DNA from: Gemmatales bacterium
GTDB taxonomy: Bacteria > Planctomycetota > Planctomycetia > Gemmatales > HRBIN36
Assembly: GCA_025060195.1 (NCBI GenBank)
Contig: JANXCQ010000003.1
Span: 64,722-128,721 of the forward strand
DNA: 64,000 nt
Reading direction: 5' to 3'
The position numbers and the translations under genes are program-made. The notes under the pieces were generated by a model. It did not search any database. It saw nothing but the letters and a program-made list of their open reading frames with translations, and was not told where the DNA came from. The first letter of the stretch is position 1; every line of letters begins with the position of its first letter. Shown in pieces: positions 34,293 through 43,481 of this stretch.

Positions 34293-36473
34293 ATGCGTAG
34301 GCTGATAGCAACAATGTTGGCTGGGACTCTAGCTATCTACAGCTTGGCGCTGGCCCAGCCTGAGAAGCCTGATAACAAACTTGATGAAGCCTGGGAACAA
34401 GCGACGCGGGAAGCGGTCAATCGCGCGGCGCCCAGCGTCGTGCAGATCGTAACCAACATTGGCTTGGAAGCGATTCCTGCGGGGCCAAAACCCGGAAAGC
34501 CGGGTTCAAAACCGAGTGGCAGTGGTGGTCTGCTCTTGCGCGGACAAGGACCGACCACGGGGCTGATCCTTACTCCGGATGGTTACATCATCACCAGTTC
34601 GTTCAACTTCCTGCACATCCCGCGGGAGATCAAGCCGACAATTCTGGTGCGCATTCCAGGCCGAGATGACCCCCTGCCAGGTCGCATCGTGGCCCGCGAT
34701 GAAACCCGCATGTTGACCTTACTCAAAGTAGATGCCGACAACCTCCCCGTGCCGCTGATGGTGCCAGTGAAAGAGATACGCGTCGGTCAATGGGCGCTAG
34801 CGTTGGGTCGAACCTTTTCCGATACGCCTACCGCGCCCCCTTCGGTCAGCGTGGGCATCATCAGCGCGCTAGGACGCATCTGGGGCAAAGCCATTCAGAC
34901 CGATGCCAAGGTTTCGCCTGTCAATTACGGCGGACCACTGGTGGACATTCGCGGTCGCGTGTTCGGAGTGCTCGTGCCCATGTCGCCTCGCGGTGATTCC
35001 GAGCTGGCAGGTGTCGAGTGGTACGATTCCGGGATCGGCTTTGCCGTCCCGTTGGAGGATATTTATCGGGTCTTACCGCGACTGAAGAACGGGGAAACCC
35101 TGCAGGCGGGTCAACTGGGAGTTGCCTTCGATCAACCGGCCCCGATTATTGGCCTCGACCCGACGAAGCCCGGCGGCCAGGGCGGTATGTTCGGCAGTTG
35201 TCGTATTGCCAGGGTCATTCCGAACAGTCCCGCGGCCCGGGCTGGCCTGCAACCCGGCGACGAAATTATCGAAGCCGATGGCAAGCCCATTCGCTGGCAA
35301 TTGCAACTGCGCCACGTACTTGGTCCGAAATATGACTTTGATACCGTTTCGCTCAAGGTGAAGCGGGGTGACAAAGTATTAGAATTTCCCAACATTCCTC
35401 TTTCCCGTCCCAAGGAAGCCCAGCGTCCCGTTTTTGCGGGTATCTTACCGATGCGAGACGACGCTCTGCCCGGTGTAGAAATTCGCTATGTTTTCCCGAA
35501 AAGTCCCGCCGACCTGGCCGGTCTGCGAGCGGGCGACCGCGTTGTCCGAGTGGACAACACTTTCATTCGGGACGCTCCTCATTTGCGCCAAGTTCTAAGT
35601 AATTTTCAGCCCGGCGCCGAGGTGCAACTCACCGTGATTCGCACCAACGAGAAAGAAAAGAAGCAAACTCTGCAAACGGTCAATCTGAAGTTGGCGGAAG
35701 GGAACTCTGAAATTCCAGAAAAATTGCCGGCTGCAACGAAAAAAGAAGGCCTAGCAGTGCGGAGTACTTACTCTCCCACCATCCTCAAAGGCCAGGAACC
35801 ATTCTTCACCAAACCGCCGCAGGCCAAACCGCCCACGCCACCGCCAGGAAAACCAGGCCTGTTCCGCGAAAAAGACCAAGCCAGCGGCCGCGAGTACTGG
35901 CTCTACGTGCCTGATACCTATACTCCCGAGGTCGCCCACGGCTTAGTGATCTGGCTGCACCCGGCGGGCAACCCTATGGAGGAGGCGATACGCAAACTTT
36001 GGGAACCATACTGCAAGGCGCACGCGTTGATCCTCTACGCACCCAAAGCGGAAAACCCGACGGGTTGGTTGACCAGTGAGAGCGATGCTATCGTGCAAGA
36101 CCTGCGTCACTTGCTTGGTCAGTATCGCATTGATCCGCAGCGGATTGTGGCGCACGGCCTGGGCAACGGTGGCAGCTTCGCGCTCTACTTAGCCTTCGAC
36201 GCGCGGGAACTCATCCGCGGAGCCTTAGTAGTCGGGGGGCCCTTAGCCAGTCGCATCCCTGATTACGATCCCGGCGAACCCTTGTCCATTTATTACATTG
36301 CGGGAGCACGCGATCCCGATATCGAGGCTCTCCGCAACGGTCCCCGCGAGTTGCAGCGGCGAAATTATCCCTGCCTTTATCGCGAACTTCCCGATCACGG
36401 CACTGGCTACCCCACCGAAGGCCGCTTACTCGACGAACTGATGCGCTGGATTGACACGTTGGATCGTCTCTGA
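34293..36473 (+). CDS. HtrA-like pseudoprotease, two PDZ domains, fused to a dead alpha/beta-hydrolase domain
   Basis: This 726-residue protein starts with a signal peptide (LIATMLAGTLAIYSLALAQ). The S1C-like domain has Phe104 for the catalytic His (DGYIITSSF), Met140 for the Asp (RMLTLLKV) and Tyr212 for the Ser (VNYGGPL). Two PDZ domains follow (~295-365, GSCRIARVIPNSPAARAGLQ; ~375-455, YVFPKSPADLAGLRAGDRVV). After a Pro-rich linker comes an esterase-like domain (~520-726; HGLVIWLHPAG, RIDPQRIVAHGLGNGGSFAL). Its nucleophile motif reads G-L-G-N-G, with Gly624 in place of Ser; His702 is present. All expected catalytic centres are thus lost. Starts at 34236 (GTG) or 34251 and 34257 (ATG) are possible; 34293 is preferred because the signal peptide begins there. 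It may be a binding scaffold. Confidence 0.85.
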   Translation: MRRLIATMLAGTLAIYSLALAQPEKPDNKLDEAWEQATREAVNRAAPSVVQIVTNIGLEAIPAGPKPGKPGSKPSGSGGLLLRGQGPTTGLILTPDGYIITSSFNFLHIPREIKPTILVRIPGRDDPLPGRIVARDETRMLTLLKVDADNLPVPLMVPVKEIRVGQWALALGRTFSDTPTAPPSVSVGIISALGRIWGKAIQTDAKVSPVNYGGPLVDIRGRVFGVLVPMSPRGDSELAGVEWYDSGIGFAVPLEDIYRVLPRLKNGETLQAGQLGVAFDQPAPIIGLDPTKPGGQGGMFGSCRIARVIPNSPAARAGLQPGDEIIEADGKPIRWQLQLRHVLGPKYDFDTVSLKVKRGDKVLEFPNIPLSRPKEAQRPVFAGILPMRDDALPGVEIRYVFPKSPADLAGLRAGDRVVRVDNTFIRDAPHLRQVLSNFQPGAEVQLTVIRTNEKEKKQTLQTVNLKLAEGNSEIPEKLPAATKKEGLAVRSTYSPTILKGQEPFFTKPPQAKPPTPPPGKPGLFREKDQASGREYWLYVPDTYTPEVAHGLVIWLHPAGNPMEEAIRKLWEPYCKAHALILYAPKAENPTGWLTSESDAIVQDLRHLLGQYRIDPQRIVAHGLGNGGSFALYLAFDARELIRGALVVGGPLASRIPDYDPGEPLSIYYIAGARDPDIEALRNGPRELQRRNYPCLYRELPDHGTGYPTEGRLLDELMRWIDTLDRL

Positions 36474-36480
36474 GAGATGA

Positions 36481-36499
36481 CGGCTGGGGATGGCAGCCG
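36481..36499 (+). terminator. Possible terminator-like hairpin after the HtrA gene run
   Basis: CGGCTG (36481-36486) and CAGCCG (36494-36499) form a perfect 6-bp stem with a 7-base loop, 7 bases after the stop of the last HtrA-like gene. No run of T follows, so intrinsic termination is unproven. Confidence 0.35.
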
Positions 36500-36708
36500 G
36501 AGGGTTGGATGTTACAGGCGTAATTCTACCGCAATTGCTTCACACTGACCGGGACCCGAGTACCACGAAGCTAATATGCGACAAAGTTCATCGCATTTAT
36601 GAAACCGTAGATCACGACCAAATGGGACTAAATCTACGAAACTAACTCTGCGTGGAAGGGCTCAAAACAGCGGTTTATTATTCAAAGGTGCTGGAAGTTT
36701 TTTACGGG

Positions 36709-37149
36709 CTAACGCATGCTGGGCGTAATGGGTTGAGGCAATGCGACGGGGTTAGGCTTGTCACGGGCGATGCCCTCGCGGGGATCGAGCCGCCAAGGAG
36801 CACTTGGCTTTGGAGCTAACCAGGGCACGAGCAAAAGCAGCCAACCGAGTAAGGTGATGGTTATCAACAACACTAACCGGCTCCATACCACACGAAGGCT
36901 TACCAAAGATGCAGAGGCTGAGCTCTGCACAGGTATTGCATCAGACTGATACGAGGCGTCCTCTACACAACTATGGGGCTGGGTCAGGGCAGCGGCTACT
37001 GCTTGGGAAGCAGTATCCTTTCTGTCCCACGGTGTCACGGGAGGAAGCTGCTGCGGTATCAGCCGACGGAAAAACTCACGCAGCCAATGTTCGGCGTGCA
37101 ACTCGTCGCCCGGTAAGGTGGGTTGCTGAAGATACTCCTGGCGATTCAT
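36709..37149 (-). CDS. Single-span membrane protein, putative anti-sigma partner
   Basis: This 146-residue protein has an N-terminal cytoplasmic part (~1-84) starting MNRQEYLQQPTLPGDELHAE. One membrane segment follows (VVWSRLVLLITITLLGWLLLLVPWLA, ~87-112), then a short Pro-rich outer tail. No zinc-binding anti-sigma motif (HxxxCxxC) is seen. The ATG overlaps the stop of the ECF sigma gene (ATGA at 37146-37149), so the two are translationally coupled. Gene order and topology fit an anti-sigma factor, but the sequence alone does not show binding to sigma. Confidence 0.65.
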   Translation of the reverse strand: MNRQEYLQQPTLPGDELHAEHWLREFFRRLIPQQLPPVTPWDRKDTASQAVAAALTQPHSCVEDASYQSDAIPVQSSASASLVSLRVVWSRLVLLITITLLGWLLLLVPWLAPKPSAPWRLDPREGIARDKPNPVALPQPITPSMR

Positions 37150-37745
37150 ACAGAGAATTCTCCTGTTTGCCTCAGTCGTGCAGCTAAGCGTTGGCGAGCC
37201 CGCGTCAGGCGCATATGCACCGCGGATACGTGAATGTCCAGTGCTTCCGCGATTTGTTCAATGGTATAGTCCAGACCGTAGCGTAAAGTAAGAATTTCGC
37301 GATCCGCAGGAGTCAGTTCCTCCAGAAAGCGGCGGACCAGGGCCAGGGCTTCCTGCCGTTGCAGCTGTTCTGTAGGTCCTTCGTTCCGACCGGCCAGGGT
37401 ACTAGCAAGGTATTCCGGCTCCTGAGTACCGTTGCGCTGAAAAGCACTCTTGCCGTAGTCCTCAGCCAAGTTGCGCGCCACGCGAATCAACCAGGCCCGA
37501 GGATTGCGAATGCGTTCGCCCTGCTGCCACTGCTGCCACAAACGCAGAAAAGTCTCTTGGCAAATGTCGTTGGCAATGTCTGCATTGAGCCAGCGGGCAA
37601 AGACGATGCTCCAGACTTCGCGTCCGTGTTGCTGATATAAGGCATCAAAAGTGGCACGCTGATCGGCTTCGCTGCGCCGCGGGCCAGCCATAGCAAATGT
37701 ATGTGTTCCCCGGCCTGGGCTATTCCCGAGCGGTTGCTGCTTCAT
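37146..37745 (-). CDS. RNA polymerase ECF sigma factor
   Basis: This 199-residue sigma factor has region 2 (ATFDALYQQHGREVWSIVFARWL, DICQETFLRLWQQW, RNPRAWLIRVARNLAEDY) and region 4 (LEELTPADREILTLRYGLDY, IAEALDIHVSAVHMRLTRAR). Both are clear; region 3 is absent, as in ECF sigmas. The start is uncertain: the ATG at 37745 is taken, the ATG at 37691 is an alternative, and longer in-frame extension up to 37877 is unlikely because of its composition. The coupled membrane gene downstream is a candidate anti-sigma factor. A Ser/Thr kinase gene is divergent from it, starting at 37962, so the gap likely holds promoters for both. Confidence 0.9.
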   Translation of the reverse strand: MKQQPLGNSPGRGTHTFAMAGPRRSEADQRATFDALYQQHGREVWSIVFARWLNADIANDICQETFLRLWQQWQQGERIRNPRAWLIRVARNLAEDYGKSAFQRNGTQEPEYLASTLAGRNEGPTEQLQRQEALALVRRFLEELTPADREILTLRYGLDYTIEQIAEALDIHVSAVHMRLTRARQRLAARLRQTGEFSV

Positions 37746-37961
37746 TGGTAAGACGAACTCAAATGACGTTGCTAACAGCATTGTACGCCAATTGCTAACT
37801 GACTGGGTGAGCATGCACCTGAGCCAACTGCAAGCTATATTTGGCATGAACCCCGATTGCGCTGTGGCTGGCTGCAATGCTCGGGTTCAGCCTGATTCGG
37901 CGCACAGCAAGCCACTCTTTGCCACTCTCAAACAAGCCCTGCCTAACATTCGGTAAGGCGC

Positions 37962-39044
37962 ATGGACACACTCTGTCGGGAGGCACACGTGTCAGATATA
38001 TCCCTCTCTCATCAAACGGATGCGTCAGCACCGACGGTTGGGCCCGAAATTCCGGGCTATCGTATCGAAGGAATTCTTCATCAGGGCACGACCGCAGTCG
38101 TGTATCGAGCCACACAGCTAACGCTAGACCGGCCGGTGGCCATTAAGCTGCTTCACGCGGAGTCTTTGCCAGACCGGCCCGTTGTTACGCCTGGGTTAGA
38201 CGAAGCCTTCTTGCGGGCTAAGCTCAACCACCCCAACATTGTCAGCGTTTATGACGCAGGGCGCCTTGGGGACAAGGTTTATTTCGTCATGGAATATGTT
38301 GCAGGCAAAAGTTTGCGCGAGCGGATGCGCCCTGGCCGACCTTGGCGTGTCCGCCGCGCTCTCCAGGTGCTTCAGGCTGTTACTGCTGCTTTGGAATATA
38401 TCCACGCCCGAGGGTTGTTGCACCTAGACCTGAAGCCTGAAAACGTGCTGCTGACCGAATGCGGGCAGGCGAAGATTACCGATTTTGGTATTTCTCAATG
38501 GGTCAATCATCAACAAACAGAGGGATGGATTTGGGGCACCTGCGATTACTGCGCTCCGGAGCAACGTTTCGGTTTGGGCGTCGATCGCCGCGCCGACGTT
38601 TTCAGTTTGGCAGTCTTGGCTTATGAATTGCTAACAGGTCACGTTCCTGGTCGGGTCTATATATCCGCGCGCCGTTGGCACCGCTTGCTTCCAAGTGCGA
38701 TTGATCGCGTGTTGGCCAAGGGGCTCGCGCGGGATAAAGAGGAGCGTTACGATTCTGCGGCTGCCTTTTATCGCGACTTGGAGCACGTCCTCCTCGACTA
38801 CCGACAGCACCCCATCTGGGGGTCGCTAGCCGCGTTGGGCATCGCGGCGGTAGTTGCAGTCCCTTTAGTCATTCAGCACCACATTGGCGGATCCTCGCCA
38901 TCACCTGGCTCTGGTGAGCGTCATTTCTCCCCTACTGACCTGGGGAAACCGCCGCGGAACTCCGACATCTCACCAGAGTCGGTAACTAAAACACCAGAAA
39001 CAATCGACCTTGCCACTCAGTTCGGGTCAGACCAGGAGAACTGA
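37962..39044 (+). CDS. Serine/threonine protein kinase, non-RD type, membrane-anchored
   Basis: This 360-residue kinase has its catalytic domain at ~33-275. The glycine loop is ILHQGTTAVVY, the ATP-lysine is Lys62 (VAIKLL), the catalytic loop is HLDLKPENVLL with Asp156, and DFG is at 174-176. GTCDYCAPEQ follows. The Arg of HRD is Leu155, so it is a non-RD kinase and may not need activation-loop phosphorylation (established for the class; inferred here). One membrane segment (SLAALGIAAVVAVPLVI, ~275-292) is followed by a ~65-residue Ser/Pro-rich outer tail. It is followed 2 bp later by a histidine kinase gene and diverges from the ECF sigma gene. Confidence 0.9.
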   Translation: MDTLCREAHVSDISLSHQTDASAPTVGPEIPGYRIEGILHQGTTAVVYRATQLTLDRPVAIKLLHAESLPDRPVVTPGLDEAFLRAKLNHPNIVSVYDAGRLGDKVYFVMEYVAGKSLRERMRPGRPWRVRRALQVLQAVTAALEYIHARGLLHLDLKPENVLLTECGQAKITDFGISQWVNHQQTEGWIWGTCDYCAPEQRFGLGVDRRADVFSLAVLAYELLTGHVPGRVYISARRWHRLLPSAIDRVLAKGLARDKEERYDSAAAFYRDLEHVLLDYRQHPIWGSLAALGIAAVVAVPLVIQHHIGGSSPSPGSGERHFSPTDLGKPPRNSDISPESVTKTPETIDLATQFGSDQEN

Positions 39045-39046
39045 CC

Positions 39047-41011
39047 GTGAAGACTTCTCTGAGTTTTGCCGAACTGGCGCAGACCCTGTTCGAGGAATCC
39101 GCGGACGCCCTGATTTTTTTCGATCCAGAAACTGAGCAAGTGCAAGACGTTAATCCCTTCGCCCAGCGGTTGACGGGCTACACTCGAAGAGAATTGCGTC
39201 GTGCCTTGATTACCGATCTGTTCCGCAGCGATAAACCCAACGGTCTCCAGCAGCTTCGCCGCGCATATCAGAAAACTGGCATGTTTCATTCCCAGGAGGG
39301 CTTTTGGATTCGACACCGGGAGCGCGTCTGGATTCCTGTAAATCTCAGTGTTACGCGGCTGCATCTGGAAGGTCGGGTTTTGGGATTAGTCACCGCTCGA
39401 GACGTCAGTGAGATGTACGAGGTTCGGAGACAGTTAGAGCAACGTGAGGCAGAATTACGGCACATTCTGAATTCAGTAAGTGATTTCCTCTGGAGCGCTG
39501 AGGTTAGTGCCGAGGGCATGCTGAAAATCCGTTACATTTCGCCGGTCGTGCAAAAACTCACGGGACGTCCTCCCGAATTTTTCCTGAATAATCACGAAGC
39601 GTGGCACAGCATCGTCCATGATGAGGATAAGTCCTTAGTGGAAGAGCGCTGCGCGCGGGTGCGCGCGGGAGAAGTAAGCCGGGCTGAGGATGAATACCGC
39701 ATTGTCTTGCCCGACGGACAGGTGCGTTGGCTTCGCGACAGTGTTTCCGTGGAGCGGCTCAAGGATGGTCGGTTATTGTTACACGGGGTGGTTTCCGATG
39801 TTACGGAGCGTCGGCAAATGGTGGAGCAACTACGCTATAGCGAGGCCAAGTACCGTGCTCTGATTGAAAATCTGGAACAATGTGTTTTTCTAAAAGACCG
39901 GGAGCTGCGATTTGTCGCGGTCAATCCAAAGTTTTGCCAAGTCTTAGGCAAGCCGGAAAGCGAGATCCTCGGCAAGAATGATTACGATTTTTATCCGCCA
40001 CACTTGGCCGAGAAATACCGTGCCGATGATATGGTCGTGCTAACCACGGGCCAGACGCTGGAGCTGGAGGAAGAAAACGTCAGCGAAGGCCGTACCCGCC
40101 TAGTCCGTGTAGTTAAGCGACCAATGCGGGACGATCAGGGAAATATCGTGGGCGTGCTGGGGATTTTCTGGGATATTACCCAGCAGCGTGCTCTCGAAGA
40201 ACAACTTCGCCACGCCCAGAAAATGGAAGCTGTGGGACAGTTGGCGGGAGGAGTGGCCCACGACTTTAATAATCTGCTCACGGCCATTCTGGGAAATGTC
40301 TCCTTAGTTCTCGCTCGCTTAGCGCCTGACGACCCAAATCGGGAGTTGCTGCAAATCACCGAAAAAGCGGCACTCCGAGCTGCCGAGTTGACCCGCCAGC
40401 TACTGAGCTTCTCCCGACGCACACGCCTGCGACCGCAAGCAATAGAAATCAATCCTATTGTCGAAGAAACTCTCAGCCTGTTGCGTCGTACGATTGACAA
40501 ACGGATCGAGATTCGGAGCGAGCTCGATCCCCAGGGTGGCCAAGTCTATGCCGATGCGGGCCAGATGCAACAAGTGCTGATGAACTTATGTCTGAATGCC
40601 CGCGATGCCATGCCCGAAGGTGGGCAATTGCTGGTTCGTACTCGCCGCGTCGTGCTTTCGCCCGAAGATGCACGAAGGCACGTATCTGCCCGGCCCGGCG
40701 TATTTGTTCGTCTCGACGTGGTAGATACGGGGCACGGTATTCCGCCAGAAATTCGTTCACGCATCTTCGAGCCATTCTTCACCACCAAAGGGCAGGGCTG
40801 CGGCACGGGCTTGGGCTTGGCCCTGGTTTATGGCATTGTTGAGGAGCATCGCGGCTGGATCGAAGTAGAGAGCGAAGTGGGGCGCGGTAGTACTTTTTCC
40901 GTCTTTCTGCCGGTTTATGATTTGCAGCCCGCGTCGGATGCGTTTGCTGTTTCCTGCGATCAGGGGCCCGAAGACGGAGCAAAACAGGTCCAACATGTGC
41001 CATGGGCATGA
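39047..41011 (+). CDS. Soluble PAS-domain sensor histidine kinase
   Basis: This 654-residue kinase has no membrane segment. Three PAS-type regions are visible: ~8-125 ([23 protein letters not shown]), ~135-255 ([12 protein letters not shown], ending [11 protein letters not shown]) and ~265-385 ([18 protein letters not shown], ending [16 protein letters not shown]). The dimerisation/phosphoacceptor helix has His405 in [11 protein letters not shown]. The ATPase has N-box [11 protein letters not shown]1 [10 protein letters not shown] and G2 [13 protein letters not shown]. No receiver domain is attached and none is encoded next to it. GTG at 39047, 2 bp after the stop of the Ser/Thr kinase gene, is the start. 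Kinase and histidine kinase probably act in one signalling path, with the phosphate acceptor elsewhere. Confidence 0.92.
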   Translation: MKTSLSFAELAQTLFEESADALIFFDPETEQVQDVNPFAQRLTGYTRRELRRALITDLFRSDKPNGLQQLRRAYQKTGMFHSQEGFWIRHRERVWIPVNLSVTRLHLEGRVLGLVTARDVSEMYEVRRQLEQREAELRHILNSVSDFLWSAEVSAEGMLKIRYISPVVQKLTGRPPEFFLNNHEAWHSIVHDEDKSLVEERCARVRAGEVSRAEDEYRIVLPDGQVRWLRDSVSVERLKDGRLLLHGVVSDVTERRQMVEQLRYSEAKYRALIENLEQCVFLKDRELRFVAVNPKFCQVLGKPESEILGKNDYDFYPPHLAEKYRADDMVVLTTGQTLELEEENVSEGRTRLVRVVKRPMRDDQGNIVGVLGIFWDITQQRALEEQLRHAQKMEAVGQLAGGVAHDFNNLLTAILGNVSLVLARLAPDDPNRELLQITEKAALRAAELTRQLLSFSRRTRLRPQAIEINPIVEETLSLLRRTIDKRIEIRSELDPQGGQVYADAGQMQQVLMNLCLNARDAMPEGGQLLVRTRRVVLSPEDARRHVSARPGVFVRLDVVDTGHGIPPEIRSRIFEPFFTTKGQGCGTGLGLALVYGIVEEHRGWIEVESEVGRGSTFSVFLPVYDLQPASDAFAVSCDQGPEDGAKQVQHVPWA

Positions 41012-41065
41012 CCGTATGCGGTTGTACTGCGATCAGTCAGGGTAAACTATCGAGACGTGCTGTTT

Positions 41066-41920
41066 TTATGCGGCCACGGACTGGGAAGGGGCCGTCGCCC
41101 GGCCTAGCATAGCCGTTTGGGCTAACACTTCCAGGCACAAGGCACGATAATCTTCCGCGCCGTGACTTTTTGGGTCGTATTGGAAAATGGTCATGCCGTG
41201 GCCTGGACACTCGGCCAGCTTGATGTTGCGGCGAATCCGCGTTTGAAAGATTTTGGCCTGCGACCAGGGCACGTTCAACGAACGAGCTTTGGCGAGATAA
41301 TCTTCCAGATCACGGATTACTTCACTAGCCAAACGGGTGCTGGCATCGTACAAACAAATAATAATTCCCGTAACTCGCAAACTTGGATTAATTCGCCGAG
41401 CTACCAAGTTACAAGTCTCAAGCAGCTTACCCATACCGTGCAGGGCGAGGAAATGCGGTTGCAACGGAATGAAGACCTCGCTGGCCGCCGCCAAAGCATT
41501 CAAGGTCAGCACCCCTAACGAGGGGCCGCAATCCATTAGGACGTAATCAAATGTTGCCTCCTCGGCAGCGAGGGCATCTCGGAGAATAACCTCGCGGCCA
41601 ACGACACCCGCTAATTCTACTTCCGCCGCCGCCAAATTGATGTCTGAACTACACAGCCATAGGTTTTCACTGATCGCACGGCGCACCTCAGCCAACGGTC
41701 TCGATTCGACGAGCACTTCGTACATGGAGGGCGTTTGCCCATCCGGAGCTACCCCTAAATGCGCCGTGGCATGTGCCTGAGGATCCAGGTCCACAATAAG
41801 GACGCGTTGACCCGCCAATGCCAGGGCTGCCGCTAAGTTAACCGCCGTGGTCGTTTTGCCCACGCCGCCTTTCTGATTGAGGATGGCAATTTTGCGCATA
41901 GCCGTCCCCGTGGCCTTCAT
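41066..41920 (-). CDS. ParA-family ATPase (solo)
   Basis: This 284-residue deviant Walker A ATPase has QKGGVGKTTTAVNLAAALALAG, VDLDPQAHATAHLGV and the Walker B region YVLMDCGPSLGVLTLNAL. C-terminal ITGII-like TGIIICLYDASTRLASEV follows. These are ParA/Soj/MinD-like features of chromosome or cargo partitioning. The ATG at 41920 is taken; the ATG at 41899 (MRKIAILNQKGG), 7 residues later, is an equally good start since the family usually begins there. No parB gene is adjacent. The role could be protein-cargo positioning rather than chromosome segregation. The C-terminal ~20 residues after the core are an unconserved tail. Confidence 0.9.
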   Translation of the reverse strand: MKATGTAMRKIAILNQKGGVGKTTTAVNLAAALALAGQRVLIVDLDPQAHATAHLGVAPDGQTPSMYEVLVESRPLAEVRRAISENLWLCSSDINLAAAEVELAGVVGREVILRDALAAEEATFDYVLMDCGPSLGVLTLNALAAASEVFIPLQPHFLALHGMGKLLETCNLVARRINPSLRVTGIIICLYDASTRLASEVIRDLEDYLAKARSLNVPWSQAKIFQTRIRRNIKLAECPGHGMTIFQYDPKSHGAEDYRALCLEVLAQTAMLGRATAPSQSVAA

Positions 41921-42108
41921 TTTCTTTAAGGTCGGGGGCGATTATAACCAGTTCGGAAAAAAGCGCTAATACCGACCTTGCGGGCAGGTTCCCTGTGGCT
42001 GGCAATCTAGCTCAGGCTTTTTGTTAAGCAGTTCCGCGATTCGCTGGGCATGATTGTTACGCATCGGGCCGAATTATGCTTGGTTGCTATGCCAGAGAGG
42101 CGGCAGCT

Positions 42109-42966
42109 ATGTGGCAACAAGTTGCCTGGCATTGGACTCTGATGGCTATCCTTGGCACAGCCGGTTTGGGGCGCTTTCAAGCCGAGTCACCAACACCGAG
42201 TGCGCCCAGGCATCCGTCCTTGGCTCTCAGCCGAGCTGTGTCCTCGGAGGACGGCAGCCCAGTTGCTCATCAACCCGACGATTGGGACCTCACGATGCGC
42301 GTCCGAGCTGCGCTGTTGGCCGACCCAGAGCTGGCAGGGCACAACCTGATCGTCGTGGTGCGAGGTGGTTTAGTGGAGGTGGATGGCCCCGTTCCCGACG
42401 CCGGCTATCGGCAGCGAGTTCGGCAAGTGATCCAATCCGTGCCGGGAGTACGTCAACTTCGAGAACGGCTACGCATCCAGGTAAACTCTGCAGCAAGCCG
42501 CATCCTGCCACGACACATTCCGCCCGTGGATGAGCCTTGGCATTGGCAACGCCTGGACGCCAATGGCTTGCAACCGATTCAGCCATCAGTCGCCGCTTCA
42601 CCCGCAGCAACAACTCCGGTTAGCCCTGACTTTCTATCCTCGGAACATTTGGAAGGGATGACTCCAGTTCGTCAACCTTCGGTGAACGATTCGCTCCTGT
42701 CTTTCAAACTTTGGGCCGAGCCGCAGCAAGTGTTACTTCTGGTGCAACAAAGCCTGCACCAGCAATGGCGTTTTCGTGGCGTGTCCGCTCAGTTGGTTGG
42801 TACAACGATTGAGCTACAGGGCACAGTGGAGACCGCCCAAGACTTCCTTGACCTATACCAGATGGTTACACGCCTAGGTAGGCCCTTAACCGTTCGGACG
42901 GACCGAGTCCGTGTCGTCCGCGCCAGCGTTCCGCACGTTCGTCGCTTTCCTGCGCAAGTGCCATAG
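42109..42966 (+). CDS. Secreted or anchored protein with two BON-like domains
   Basis: This 285-residue protein has an N-terminal hydrophobic segment (VAWHWTLMAILGTAGLG). A BON domain is at ~57-127 (DLTMRVRAALLADPELAGH, LVEVDGPVPDAGYRQRVRQV, VPGVRQLRERLRI). A second degenerate BON-like domain lies at ~215-275 (FRGVSAQLVGTTIELQGTVE, VTRLGRPLTVRTDRVRVV). A Pro/Ser/Thr-rich linker joins them. BON domains associate with membranes or phospholipid and peptidoglycan, so an envelope role is likely. The start ATG at 42109 has GAGG upstream; an ATG at 42076 is possible. The gene is alone, divergent from parA. Confidence 0.75.
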   Translation: MWQQVAWHWTLMAILGTAGLGRFQAESPTPSAPRHPSLALSRAVSSEDGSPVAHQPDDWDLTMRVRAALLADPELAGHNLIVVVRGGLVEVDGPVPDAGYRQRVRQVIQSVPGVRQLRERLRIQVNSAASRILPRHIPPVDEPWHWQRLDANGLQPIQPSVAASPAATTPVSPDFLSSEHLEGMTPVRQPSVNDSLLSFKLWAEPQQVLLLVQQSLHQQWRFRGVSAQLVGTTIELQGTVETAQDFLDLYQMVTRLGRPLTVRTDRVRVVRASVPHVRRFPAQVP

Positions 42967-42995
42967 GGCCGCGGGCGCCTTGGGATGTTGCCCCT

Positions 42996-43388
42996 TTAGA
43001 TAACTGCCGCATTTGTTGATTCGCACATAACCTCTTCAACCCGCAGAACTAGTAAGTCAACCAGTAATTCGTGAGGTCCTAATGCGCGAGCCAAGGAAAA
43101 TCTCACGTGCGGATACTGAGCACCAGCTGCGCGGCGGGCAGCTTCCAAGTCTTCCTGAACATGTCGTCCTGCCGAAAGAAAATACGGAGTTAAAATTACA
43201 TGTGCCGCGCCTTGAGCGACGCAGCGAGCTATCCCTTGCGGAATGGTAGGTTCGGCGATTTCTAGGTAGGCATGTTCGATGATCCAATGGGGAAGCCGCT
43301 CCCGCAATCGCATCGCTATCCACTCCAATTCGGCATTAGCCGCCGCCCGACGGCTACCGTGTGCAATGAGCAAAATAGCTGGTCTCAT
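42996..43388 (-). CDS. CbiX-type sirohydrochlorin chelatase, short form
   Basis: This 130-residue protein matches the small CbiX/SirB-like chelatase half-domain. LLIAHGSRRAAANAEL holds the metal-coordinating His10, and VILTPYFLSAGRHVQEDLEAA holds the second His. Such short forms act as homodimers inserting Co or Fe into sirohydrochlorin on the route to cobalamin or siroheme. A role in either pathway cannot be decided here, since no other tetrapyrrole gene is in the window. It diverges from the RND adaptor gene with a 93-bp gap. Confidence 0.85.
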   Translation of the reverse strand: MRPAILLIAHGSRRAAANAELEWIAMRLRERLPHWIIEHAYLEIAEPTIPQGIARCVAQGAAHVILTPYFLSAGRHVQEDLEAARRAAGAQYPHVRFSLARALGPHELLVDLLVLRVEEVMCESTNAAVI

Positions 43389-43481
43389 GGCCGTATCGTT
43401 TCGTAGGGTTTTGTGTATGACCTAGCGTTGTCTGAGTTTCTGCCTCAGGCATAGGATAGTGAAAAATTCGAGGATTGACCG

